Below the pieces are notes generated by a model. The model ran no database searches. It saw nothing but the letters and a program-made list of their open reading frames with translations, and had not been told where the DNA came from. The translations under genes and the position numbers were made by a program. Of a stretch of DNA of 17,378 nucleotides, positions 9,186 through 17,170 are shown piece by piece. The DNA comes from Ectocarpus siliculosus (Eukaryota; Sar; Phaeophyceae; Ectocarpales; Ectocarpaceae). Position 1 is the stretch's first letter; every line of letters starts with the position of its first letter. Location: positions 2,097,937 to 2,115,314 of the forward strand of contig FN649749.1 in assembly GCA_000310025.1 (NCBI GenBank), read 5' to 3'.

Positions 9186-9280
9186 CAGTGACTGTTCCTC
9201 TGTCGACGCCCTACTCCTCTCTCGCCAAGGCGGCCTTGGTATTGCTGTGGCCGTTCGTCGACATGGAAGCTAACTTCACC
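9161..9280 (+). CDS. Weak candidate exon with perfect donor
   Basis: An open frame from ATG 9161 (or 9173) ends at ACC|GTAAGTAAG, a perfect donor. It encodes a hydrophobic stretch (SSLAKAALVLLWPFV) followed by DMEANFT. Neither a partner exon nor a family could be identified, and part of it overlaps a tandem repeat. It may be a chance ORF. Confidence 0.2.
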
Positions 9281-10175
9281 GTAAGTAAGTGCATGCTTTT
9301 CGTCTTTCTTTGTGGTCAGAGAGGTCGGGACCATCGCCACCATTCACTATTGAAATTGGTCGACTGCGCGAGTCCGACTCCGACTCCCAAGTCCTGCGCA
9401 GAAAGAAAGCCACGAGGTCGCCAAGTCGAACGAACGGCTTGTTTCCCCACCGTCCCCAGGATTCATTCGGAGGATGGATGGATGAAGCTTGTTCACCAAA
9501 GTTACATACAGATGCATACGTCTCTTCGTCGAAGCCAATGACCAATGTGAAAGGGGGAGTCGTCCTCGACAGGCAGACAAAACGTCGGAACGTTGGCGGG
9601 GATCTCCACATTTTTTTTTTTTTTTCCTTGCTTGGTGACAATATGGCATGCAACAACGATACTATTATTGACAACAAGCGAACAAAAAATACGCGTAGTC
9701 TACATTCATTCCTTCATGTACCGACTTCTTTCCTGAGGGGCAAAAACCTGCGATTAATTATTATGTGGATTGTTTGCGGGCGGCGACGACACTGCTGTTG
9801 CTTTTTTGTCTGTGGCGATTTTCTTGTTGTGGTGCAACACGTTTCGACGGATGGATTGGTATCCGACGGCGCGCGCACCACCAGCCACCACCACCCCCGT
9901 TTCGTCGTTGTGCATGACGGCAGTAGGCAAGCATGATTGCCTTGGAAGGACATGGACAGAGCAGGCCAGGCGTGGTTCATCGGGCTCAAGCAAGTGCGTC
10001 TTCACATAGTATATCTGTCGTGTCATGTATGTATGGATCTGGTTGGAATCAGGAGGAACAACTGATGATGCTGTCCGCTCCCGCTTTGTTGTGTTGGAAG
10101 CCAGTTCTCCACTCTGCGCAACCCCTACAGTCTAGGGGTCTCCAAACCAAAAGCCAGTTTTCGACTGCGCAGCCC

Positions 10176-10184
10176 CCCATGTTG
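10176..10184. repeat. Left target-site duplication of the MULE (9 bp)
   Basis: CCCATGTTG abuts the first base of the left terminal inverted repeat and is repeated exactly at 17065-17073. Nine bases is the usual duplication length of Mutator-like elements. Confidence 0.9.
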
Positions 10185-10301
10185 GGGCGCGAATATTTGC
10201 AATCCATGGATTATAAAAGAGAACCACAGTCCAAACATCCAGACGGATCGAAACCCCGGGAAACCGCCCGGAGCGTCCCCGAAGAGGTTCTCCTCTCTCT
10301 C
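10185..10301 (+). repeat. Left terminal inverted repeat of MULE
   Basis: It is the reverse complement of 16948-17064 apart from two differences (10214 and 10296). It contains a near-palindrome GCGAATATTTGC, a perfect 12-bp palindrome AATCCATGGATT (10201-10212) and, in this copy only, a TATA-like TATAAAAG (10212-10219). The inner end grades into a CT repeat. Confidence 0.95.
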
Positions 10302-11330
10302 TCTCAGATTCAAAATTATCTCGGAGCCTGGATCTAACGCCCGTTGTCTTCGGAAGCAGAGCTCTCGTCTGCAGCAACAACCCCAACAGTCCATACGCCA
10401 TACTGGCACATATCACGCCAAGGCCACCCTTCGCACCCGGGATGCCCAGGAGACGCTAGGCCTCAGAGGAACAAGAGGACACGACGACACACAACGCCCC
10501 GTACTTAGAGAAGTGCTCGTCTCTCTCTCTGTGTGTCTATCCGCATGTGGTGCTGCTGCTGCTGGTGGTGTTGTTCGTGTGGTGCTGCTGCTGCTGTTGT
10601 TGTGCTGTGCTGCTGCTGTAAGCAATTGTTGCTGTAGATTTTGTCGCAGCATACAGACAGCAGTATTTGGTAGATATAACCTGCTGCACGGTGCTGCCGT
10701 GATGGATGTCAGTCATCATGGGGCCGTCAAAATCTGTAGGCATCGTTTAGTTCGCACATCGCAGGCCCGCTCAACAAACTCGAGACGCGGCTCACACGGT
10801 TTTCTTCGCAGAGCACACAGGCCGACAAGCACAGATAGAGGCAGAAAAAATAACCCAGAAAAAACAACATCCAAGAGCGATTTCATGATAGACTGACCCC
10901 CACCAAAAAAAGAAAGGGCCTGGATATGACCCCAACACGGCAAAAAAGGGGGCGGACGAAGAAAGAAAGAAAAGGAACTGGAACAAACGAAATAAAAACA
11001 GGACAGGAACCAGATGGTCCCATGGAACGCTACACCGCAACAACCAAATAGACATACAAACACAAAAACGACAACATCATAGACGGCGATCGGCGCAAAA
11101 ACGCGGAAGCGAAAAATAAACAACACACCGAGCCTTGACCTGCCGCCGGGGACAAAACATCGTTCAGGCATATGCCCGGGTGACGTCGTAAACCTAGGGC
11201 CGCGTACCGCTACTCACGTACCCCAAGAATGCAACACCGAAACTAGAGTTGGGACCCCGAAGTCGCGGCTCTCTTGCTACCCCCTCTTGTGTATCTTTCT
11301 ACAGCGCCAGGTCGTCTTTTATTACTTGTC
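10302..11330 (-). other. Internal left region of MULE, possible 3' exons/UTR of transposase
   Basis: This 1-kb stretch lies downstream of the transposase. It holds a GCT/GTT-repeat zone (10549-10620) and an A/C-rich zone (10840-11110) that on the minus strand looks like pyrimidine-rich intron. On the minus strand a 53-bp segment (10681-10733) has acceptor CTACAG and donor CAG|GTTATA, encoding FDGPMMTDIHHGSTVQQ. It is followed by an acceptor GCTTACAG with a Gln/His-rich tail (about 10504-10615) ending in TAA. These could be alternative 3'-terminal exons. The donor linking them to the transposase is not clear, so they remain tentative. Confidence 0.35.
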
Positions 11331-11621
11331 CTAGCGGGCAGGCGAACAGTTCCAGGGTTGGCCATGAAAAGAGCCGCCCCCCGCCCTCCCGTGGTTGGTT
11401 GTAGTTCCCACCCCGCCTGCTTGCACATTGACCATCGTCAGAAATTGGTCCACGAGGGCTACGGCGACTGTCGGTGAAAAGCGATCAGACAAAATACTCG
11501 CGGCTTGCCCGAGCTTCTTCGTTACGTCGGCGTACAACACTTGTCTATCCTGGTCCGTGGGCCCCTTCTCCTTCAAGTCCAACAGGACCGTCTGCACCGT
11601 CTGGCTGCTCCCAACGAAAGA
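11331..11621 (-). CDS. Transposase C-terminal segment (frame-shifted relative to SWIM exon)
   Basis: The open minus-strand frame ends at TAG just below 11331. It has a soluble, helical character (VQTVLLDLKEKG, LYADVTKKLGQAASILSDRF, VALVDQFLTMVNV) and then a Gly/Thr-rich end, so it reads like genuine protein. It is in a different frame from the SWIM exon. A 92-bp intron (11622-11713, phase 0 both ends, GTG|GTATCC to GGAAG|TCT) would join them, but its 3' part is purine-rich, which is poor for an acceptor. An indel in the GGGAGA repeat near 11640-11690 is the alternative. Confidence 0.5.
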   Translation of the reverse strand, partial: SFVGSSQTVQTVLLDLKEKGPTDQDRQVLYADVTKKLGQAASILSDRFSPTVAVALVDQFLTMVNVQAGGVGTTTNHGRAGGGSFHGQPWNCSPAR

Positions 11622-14600
11622 CTTCCACCTCCCGCTGCATCCCCCCACCCCCTCTCCCTCTCCCTCTCCCGCCGCCCCGTCCACTTCTCCCGCAGACGTG
11701 GCGGTTGGATACCACCCATCGAGGGCGGGCGACATCCGGCCAGTCCTGCTGCGGTGTTCCCCTCGCATTTTCCGTCAGCCAGTGCTCGTGCAGGAGGCCT
11801 ACGTGGAATCTGAATCGGGGGCTGTACATCATCGCCGCCCACACGTGGCGACAAAATAGCCCGAGAGTTTGGAGTGTGCGGCACTGGCAGAGATGACTAC
11901 CGTCGGAAAAGAGCAAGACAAGGTAGTCGAAGGCCTTGTCATCACGCTGCTCGTGAATCCCGAAGACGTAGATGACGTCGCAAAGCTTGTCCTCGATGTA
12001 CTCGAACGTGCGTCCCAAAGCTGCCGCGCGTTCTGGTCCATCCACCTCCCCACCACCCATCTGGCAAAACGTGATGGCCGCGGTCATCTCTTGCTCCATG
12101 AACCGCCGCGGCCAGCCCGCGATGGAGAACTCGCAGGACTCGAGCACACTTTTGAAAGCGGTCGCTGGTGGAGCCGCCATCCGATTGGGCGGCAGATGGT
12201 CGATGGCGTCACGCAGCATGGCGGCATCCTTCTGGGAACAGATGATGCCCGAAAAGTACTTCGCCACGTCCAAAAGCGAGGAGCGCGAGTTGCACTTATC
12301 CCTGATGAGGGCGTTTTGGCCTGTTGTGTGTGCGGCGGACAAACACGCAAGAAGCGACACACAAACCAAACCGTAGGTTAGTGATTGGTGTCATCAGACA
12401 TCGTCGAAGTCGCAGTACGCCAAACGACTGAAAGAGAAGCCTATGACTTGACGCACCCATCGCCACAGATGTATGTACACGTGAGCCGGACGATCGCAGT
12501 GCACCGACCAAGTACATCAATCCCGAACAACTGGGGCCGGACAACAGCCACATGTTTCGAAGAGGTCGTAAACATTAGCGTCATGTAGGGAGTTGTTTAC
12601 TGGTCATTCACTGACGGCGTACGATAAATTCGTCCAGAAGCACTCACCAATGGCATAGTAAATAGGGGGCAAGGAAGATAGCCGCCCCAAACCCCTACAG
12701 ACGTAGAAAAACTCCCAAAAACAACGACAACACTATATGCGCTGTCGTTCTCGAACAAAAAAGCTCATGGCAGATGACGCATAAACGCACCTTCAACTCT
12801 TGATGTCGTCCACGAACCCACGGAGAACACCAGGGGCGACACATATTCCGCCCACCGTGCGCGGTCGTCATATACCACTCGCATGTACTTCTCCGCCTTC
12901 GGGTACTTTTCGATGAGGGCGTTGAACTTCCGTTCGAACTTCGCCAATGACAGCTGCTGACGCACACACCTGAACTCGTCCATGAAAGGCTGCGGAAAAC
13001 ACAAACGACGTGGGCCGGGTGGGTGTTGCGTGAGTTGGGGCCTGGGCGATGGGCTACCGGTCTGTACGATTGACTGCCACCAACAACCCCGTACACTTCG
13101 TTAGCGCTAAGGCGAGACGAGGAGAGGGTTGAAAAAACTCAGCGACATACCATTGATGCTTACAACCTGCTGCTGCTGCTGCTTTTTCTGTGTGCACTGG
13201 ACGTCGTGAGGTATGTTTCCGTCGAAGCCGAGGCCGTCTCCGCATCACGGTCTACGCAAAGACGCTGGATATCACTCTTCCAAGTAGACGACAACGCCAC
13301 TGATCCATGACAACGCACCAACTCGCACAGGGGATACAAGCGGGAGTGGGGGAGGGGGCTAGAGTGGGCAGACTAACCACGCCAACTCACACAGTAGAGC
13401 GCACCTTCATGTCCCCACCAAGGACTTTAGCGAGGGCCTTGATGATGTTCTGGTTGAGGTGCCATAAACAGCGCCTCGCCAGCGCGTCCGGGAACACCTC
13501 TCGCACCGCCGCCGTCATCGCCGCGTCCGCGTCCTGGATGAAGATATCCGGCTGCTTCCCCCCGCGAGACTCCAACGCACTCCTCAACATCCACAGGAAA
13601 GTGTCCGTTGTGGTGTCCGCCGTTATGCTTTGGCCGACGATCCGCGTCCGATACTCCGAATCGATGACAGCGAGCACACCGAGGGGCATCCGGTATCTGT
13701 TCTTGACGGCGGTGTCGTCGTAGAGCGCAACGTGACCGTACCGATTCCAAAGCGCCACCTGCGTATTCGGAGCATGACGTCGAAGGGGATCGAGAGCACT
13801 TAATTGTGGGTGTGACGTGTGTTGGACGCGTCACAACGCACCCCCACCCTTGCCTACGGCCTGCTTTCGGTCAGACGTCCTACATTTTGCGGACGGCCAA
13901 GCGGTACGTGCGAGATGCTAAAATGAAAGCAAACCTTCCGGCTGGGGAATATTCGTATGGGGCACAACGACCAGCGACCTACCTGCTCTCTCGTTTGCCA
14001 CCAGATGTGCGTCAGGCGGCCGCTGTCATCTATCTTGATCTCGCACACTCCGCCGTCGGCCGTCGCGGCCATGACCTGAAATTGCAACATGTTAAGCGCC
14101 CGGAAACATCGAGGGCATCAGCGCAAAACCACGACGACGGCACGGCACACATTTTTTACTTCCAACATTTCTTGGTTTGGTGTCATGGGGCATATATTCT
14201 CCCGGTTGTCACCTGCGATCGTATGTGTCTTGTCGCCCGGTTACCGCCTTGAGCAAACCCAACATCCCACACACAAACAAGAGAGGCAACAGTCTCAACG
14301 GACACATGGACACACCTCTTCGTACGCATCGGCGGCATCTCTCGGCTTCTCCGCCCCGTGCACAGTGGCAGCCGCGTTCTGCACCGCGCGCTTGTTGATG
14401 TCGATGTCGCTGTCCTCGTGCAACGCCTTCATTGCTTTTGTCACCTCTTTTGGCTTCATCCCATGACCTGCGCCGTATGGGAGAGCCGGGAGCACAAAAA
14501 TATGTGGCGTGTCACAGACAAACAGGGTAACAATGTGGAGGCGACAGCAGTACCACGCTTCAAGGGCCGTTCGTCATGCGGCATCATGACTACCAACCAT

Positions 14601-16393
14601 GACAAACCGTGGGACACGACGGGAGCCACTGTAGACCTACTCCAACGAGTTCAATCTTCTCACTTGTCATCTGTTTCACTTGACCCAGCTGCTCCTCCGT
14701 TAGTTTTGATGCGAGGCGAAGCTTGACGTCGATGGCCTTGCGGTCGACGCTGTGGTTGTGCGTGAGCTTCATGTTGCTAATCCTGGGCCACCTGTGGGAC
14801 TTCGCGTGCCGGACGCTAACCTGAAATAACGGAACGGTGGGTCCACAACAAGGATAGAAGAGGAATAATTAAACGATGGATACGTGGGATACGTGTGTGT
14901 GTAATGGATCACAACATGGATCATGGATCACAAGACACCCGACCGACCCCTCCCCAATTTTAAATACGCAGTTCGGACATCTTTTCAATCTCACGCTCGA
15001 AGACCTCAGACACCTGTTGGACCCTTTCTCCGTCCACTGCACCAAGACATGTTCCGCGGGAGACCAGCTACGTACCTCAAACGGACAACCAGTCCTCGCG
15101 CTTCCCTTTACGTTCCGCCGTTGTACCCCAGGTGCTGCAACACGCAACGACATGGGAGACGGAGTATAGGCGGTGTGTCACCGGCGGTGTGTCATGCATT
15201 CACCTGCACCGAAGCATGCATGCTAACAACAGGCTTGCCCGCGACTCGCCCCGTATTCGTCGCCTCAACCATTCTCCTAGTATGCCCAAGTGCCACGGAT
15301 GGAACGCTTACCGGTGTCTAGACTGGCTTCGTACTCCAGTTGACGGCTCTTCCCGCCTCGGGTACAAATCAGCTTCTTCATGTCCACACGATCCGTTGCG
15401 CCGTCGCGACACCTCGTCGACTTCGCGGTAGAAAGGATCGCCCCTTCACCGGCGCACAACCTCACCACCTCCTCCTCCACGTCTTCAAGCGTCTTTCCCT
15501 CCGTCTGCACTGCCTCCAGCTTCGCCTTTAACACAGCCGGAAAGTACACCTAGTTTTCAAACCGCAATACGACGGGTTAGACAGCTGCACGTGCTTCGGG
15601 GTGTGGACGATTCTACAGCACAGTGGGATGTTAGAGCATCGAGCACAAAAATACCCGAACTGGATTACTGTACTACAGCACCGAGTAGGCGAATGCAGCG
15701 GGCAAGTCACACAGAATGAAAATTCTTGTAGATACACCCAGACCAACACATGCATGGCGTCGTTGAGCCATGCCATCGCAGCCTCCCCGTCGTGCATGAG
15801 GGTGCAACACTACGGGCATTGTCACCTGCGTTTCCGGCGGAGGGCTGGTGGTCAATGTCTGCTGCTGTTGTTGCTGTACGGGGTGGGCTTGTACAGGGTA
15901 GCCCGCAAATCCTCCGGCGGCCCCAGCATCGGGAGCACCCACAGGGGCCGGAGTTCCCGGCGGCAGACCAGTGCGAGGTGAAAGCATAGCCTGCAACCGC
16001 ACGCGAAACGCACCACGCGGCGGAAGGGAAGGACACCATGTCAACGTTTGATCACAAGACAAGACAAATGAAACGTTTCGCCGTCCACCGCTGAGTACAC
16101 GAAAACAGCGAACCGTACGTGCACGCGTTGAAAGGCACGAGGTACAGCACAGCAGCGACAATCCATTGGCGTGCTACCCACGGAACAAACATTGCCGGTG
16201 TCACGCCGAACTGCACTAGTCAAACATCAACCCGTCTCGCCTGCGTTTCCGGCGGAGGGCTGGTGGTCAATATCTGCTGCTGCTGTTGTTGCTGTACGGG
16301 GTGGGCTTGTACAGGGTAGCCCGCAAAGGCTCCCGCAGCGCCAGCATCACGAGCACCGTAAGAGGCCGGCAGAGCAGCACTGGATGGAAGCAT
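11331..16393 (-). CDS. MULE transposase, multi-exon gene
   Basis: This is the span of the transposase gene, read right to left. Exons: 16241-16393, 15826-15990, 15312-15549, 15076-15134, 14637-14820, 14316-14467, 13983-14075, 13405-13758, 12791-12989, about 11713-12320, and a C-terminal part 11331-about 11621. Splice phases match at every junction from 15990 to 12320. The protein, about 850 residues, should bind the terminal repeats and carry out cut-and-paste transposition in the nucleus. Visible parts are a Gln-rich duplicated N-terminus, FAR1-type zinc finger (CTRGGKSR, TGCPFE, LTHNHS), DDE nuclease (YDDTAVKNRY, FIQDADAAM, RRCLWH, TSRVEG), SWIM finger (CQC...CRH) and a helical C-terminus. 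The N-terminal start and the C-terminal frame switch are the uncertain parts. Confidence 0.88.
11713..12320 (-). CDS. Transposase exon: end of DDE domain and SWIM zinc finger
   Basis: The acceptor CACACAACAG is at 12321-12323 and the entry is phase 1, completing the Gly codon after SRVE. It starts QNALIRDKCNSRSSLLDVAKYF, as expected just after the catalytic Glu in MULE transposases. About 400 bp in comes the SWIM zinc finger: C-x-C, nine residues, C-x-H (HLCQCRTLQTLGLFCRHVW). SWIM fingers are usual near the C-terminus of Mutator/FAR1 transposases. The frame stays open beyond 11713 into a Gly/Arg-rich low-complexity run ending at 11545, so the exact exon end is uncertain. Confidence 0.88.
12791..12989 (-). 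CDS. Transposase exon with catalytic Glu
   Basis: The acceptor TTTTCCGCAG lies at 12990-12992 and the donor is GAAG|GTGCGT. Enters phase 0, leaves phase 1, 199 bp. It encodes an alpha-helical insertion region (FRCVRQQLSLAKFERKF, YPKAEKYMRVVYDD) and ends FSVGSWTTSRVEG. The Glu in TSRVEG is at the place of the third acidic residue of the MULE DDE triad. Confidence 0.9.
13405..13758 (-). CDS. Transposase exon with first two catalytic Asp
   Basis: The acceptor GAATACGCAG (13759-13768) and donor AAG|GTGCGC give 118 codons, phase 0 both ends. It is the most diagnostic part: VALYDDTAVKNRYRMPLGV corresponds to the D-x-T-x-x-T/K-N-x-Y block of MULE transposases (first Asp), DIFIQDADAAMTAAV to the second Asp block, and ARRCLWHLNQNI to the conserved C-x-x-H after it. 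Reading continues into FMDEFRCVRQQ in the next exon. The sequence just upstream (SALDPLRRHAPNTQ) is in frame with this exon, but it is not used if the phase-0 acceptor is right. Confidence 0.93.
13983..14075 (-). CDS. Transposase exon preceding DDE core
   Basis: The acceptor GCAATTTCAG and donor CAG|GTAGGT bound 31 codons, phase 0 at both ends. It encodes VCEIKIDDSGRLTHIWWQT, which matches the hydrophobic strand with D.GRL..I.W pattern that precedes the first catalytic Asp in Mutator transposases. Joined to the next exon it reads WWQTREQ-VALWNRYG with the spacing expected of the family. Confidence 0.88.
14316..14467 (-). CDS. Transposase exon, helical linker
   Basis: The acceptor ACGGCGCAG and donor GAAGAG|GTGTGT give 152 bp, phase 1 in, phase 0 out. 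It encodes HGMKPKEVTKAMKALHEDSD, DINKRAVQNAAATVHG and a short acidic end. In FAR1/MULE transposases a helical region with a conserved I..R.V.N-type pattern lies between the zinc finger and the DDE fold, as here. Confidence 0.82.
14637..14820 (-). CDS. Transposase exon with HNH end of FAR1-type zinc finger
   Basis: The acceptor CGTTATTTCAG and donor GTAG|GTCTAC give 184 bp, phase 0 in, phase 1 out. It encodes SHRWPRISNMKLTHNHSVD, where HNH supplies the two His ligands of the FAR1/WRKY-GCM1-type finger, then a helical stretch (LRLASKLTEEQLGQVKQM). The domain is expected to bind DNA in the terminal repeats. Confidence 0.88.
15076..15134 (-). CDS. Transposase exon with second Cys of FAR1-type finger
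   Basis: The acceptor CGTGTTGCAG and donor TTTGAG|GTACGT give a small 59-bp exon, phase 1 in, phase 0 out. It encodes VQRRNVKGSARTGCPFE. The R.TGCPF-type motif supplies the second Cys ligand of the finger. The next exon continues VSVRHAKSHRW. Confidence 0.85.
15312..15549 (-). CDS. Transposase exon with start of FAR1-type domain
   Basis: The acceptor TTGAAAACTAG and donor ACCG|GTAAGC give 238 bp, phase 0 in, phase 1 out. It encodes VYFPAVLKAKLEAVQTEG, an acidic helix (EDVEEEVVRLCAGEG) and VDMKKLICTRGGKSRQLE. The C-x2-GGK-x-R block is the first-Cys segment typical of FAR1 domains. Confidence 0.85.
15826..15990 (-). CDS. Transposase N-terminal Gln-rich exon, copy 2
   Basis: The acceptor GCGGTTGCAG and donor CAG|GTGACA give 55 codons, phase 0 both ends. 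It begins AMLSPRTGLPPG and includes DAGAAGGFAGYPVQAHPVQ, a run of six Gln and TTSPPPETQ. It is a near-copy of 16241-16395. It joins in phase to the FAR1-domain exon. Confidence 0.65.
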
Positions 16394-16395
16394 TC
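16241..16395 (-). CDS. Transposase N-terminal Gln-rich exon, copy 1, with probable start codon
   Basis: ATG at 16393 begins MLPSSAALPASYGARDAGAA, followed by FAGYPVQAHPVQ, seven Gln and ILTTSPPPETQ. The exon border after CAG is GCGAGA rather than the GTGACA of the other copy, so a GC donor or loss of the donor must be considered. With the GC donor the frame joins to copy 2 in phase 0. Coding may begin earlier if the CTAG before GAATG is a true acceptor. Confidence 0.5.
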
Positions 16396-16947
16396 CTAGC
16401 AATGACACCACCGCACGGCAGGCCACGGGTCCCACGACGCGAGCATGGAGGGTAGACACATGAAGTTAAGAGGTTAGGCGAGTGCGTGCACAGATGCCTG
16501 CACCTCTACCAGCCCAGCACTGTAGCACCACCATACAGCCGAGCAGCCAGAAAAGACTCCGGATTACACGGCAAGGACAACAGGCAGGGCCTGGCCTGGC
16601 CTGACCACACCAGTGCAGGCATATGATCACCAACGTACGTACGACGGCAACAACAGGCACAGAGCAGCATCGACACGTGGGACAGCATGAGGGAGGCTGC
16701 AACACAAGAGACAGACCAACACACACATGGAGCTGGTGCGGGTGCGGCCGTTGCTATTTTATTTCCAAAAAAACATCACAGAGAGGGTGAGGGTGAGGCA
16801 CAGACACAGAGGATGCACGGACGGCTGTCGGGACGGGATCTCACCAGTTATCGTTGTGTGTCGTCTCCTCGTCTTGCCCCAGCGTGCGGGTGCGTGTCGC
16901 CGCCTTCAGACGGCTCTCCGCCGCCGTGATTATAGCTGCTTTTATTG
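16396..16947. other. Internal right region of MULE, promoter/5'UTR side of transposase
   Basis: These 550 bp lie between the probable transposase start and the right terminal repeat. ORFs are short and cysteine-rich without splice support. An A/T-rich stretch (about 16753-16772) is the only TATA-like element on the minus strand. CAGG/CCTG-type short repeats occur near 16590-16620. Confidence 0.35.
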
Positions 16948-17064
16948 GAGAGGGAGGAGAACCTCTTCGGGGACGCTCCGGGCGGTTTCCCGGGGTTTCG
17001 ATCCGTCTGGATGTTTGGACTGTGGTTCTCTTTTCTAATCCATGGATTGCAAATATTCGCGCCC
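16948..17064 (-). repeat. Right terminal inverted repeat of MULE
   Basis: It is the inverted copy of 10185-10301. The perfect palindrome AATCCATGGATT is retained, but the TATA-like motif of the left copy reads TAGAAAAG here. It lies between the transposase start and the E2-like start. Confidence 0.95.
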
Positions 17065-17073
17065 CCCATGTTG
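17065..17073. repeat. Right target-site duplication of the MULE (9 bp)
   Basis: CCCATGTTG directly follows the last base of the right terminal repeat and is identical to 10176-10184. Confidence 0.9.
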
Positions 17074-17170
17074 ACCCTCTCTGAAGCAAACACATCAGGT
17101 CGATACTCCAACCACTGCTTAGATTTGGATCGCCACAGCAGGAGAACAAGAGACGAGGAACCAATCAACC

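Larger units (their letters stand above)
7321..10175. other. Non-coding interval with degenerate repeats
   Basis: About 2.85 kb lie between the stop codon of the coiled-coil gene and the transposon. ORFs on both strands are short, overlap each other and lack convincing splice boundaries or domains. Visible structures are a GCGTTGGTA.CACTCT tandem (7474-7489, 7500-7515), a dispersed direct repeat (7562-7640 and 8134-8200), a short tandem repeat (9117-9185) and one weak exon candidate with a perfect donor (9161-9280). The last 100 bp or so before 10176 would be original upstream sequence of the E2-like gene. Confidence 0.45.
10185..17064 (-). mobile_element. Complete Mutator-like (MULE) DNA transposon, 6,880 bp
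   Basis: The element is bounded by 117-bp terminal inverted repeats starting GGGCGCGAATATTTGC, with 115/117 matching positions, and by a perfect 9-bp target duplication. It carries a minus-strand transposase with the domain order of Mutator/FAR1-type transposases: FAR1-like zinc finger, DDE domain, SWIM finger. Near-identical terminal repeats and a perfect duplication suggest recent insertion. Since the splice phases of the core transposase agree and all catalytic residues are present, the copy may be autonomous. Transcription runs from the right repeat toward the left. The interval 10302-11330 between transposase and left repeat is A/C-rich and has no certain gene. Confidence 0.93.

Noticed and set aside
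10126-10160. hAT-like end (TAGGGGTCTCCAAACC)
   Set aside because: It resembles hAT terminal sequences, but no inverted partner or 8-bp duplication was found on either side of the MULE.
10513-10896. Plus-strand ORF with a Leu/Val/Cys hydrophobic start resembling a signal peptide
   Set aside because: The hydrophobic stretch is produced by GCT/GTT trinucleotide repeats; the rest is A-rich and unlike coding sequence.
10716-11171. Hydrophobic minus-strand ORF with many Phe, resembling a membrane protein
   Set aside because: The Phe/Leu/Val richness comes from T-rich intron-like sequence on that strand; no start context or conserved motif.
13759-13801. Upstream extension of the DDE exon (SALDPLRRHAPNTQ)
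   Set aside because: It is in frame with the exon, but its only acceptor (TTAAG) gives the wrong phase with the preceding exon, whereas the acceptor at 13759 fits phase and family spacing.
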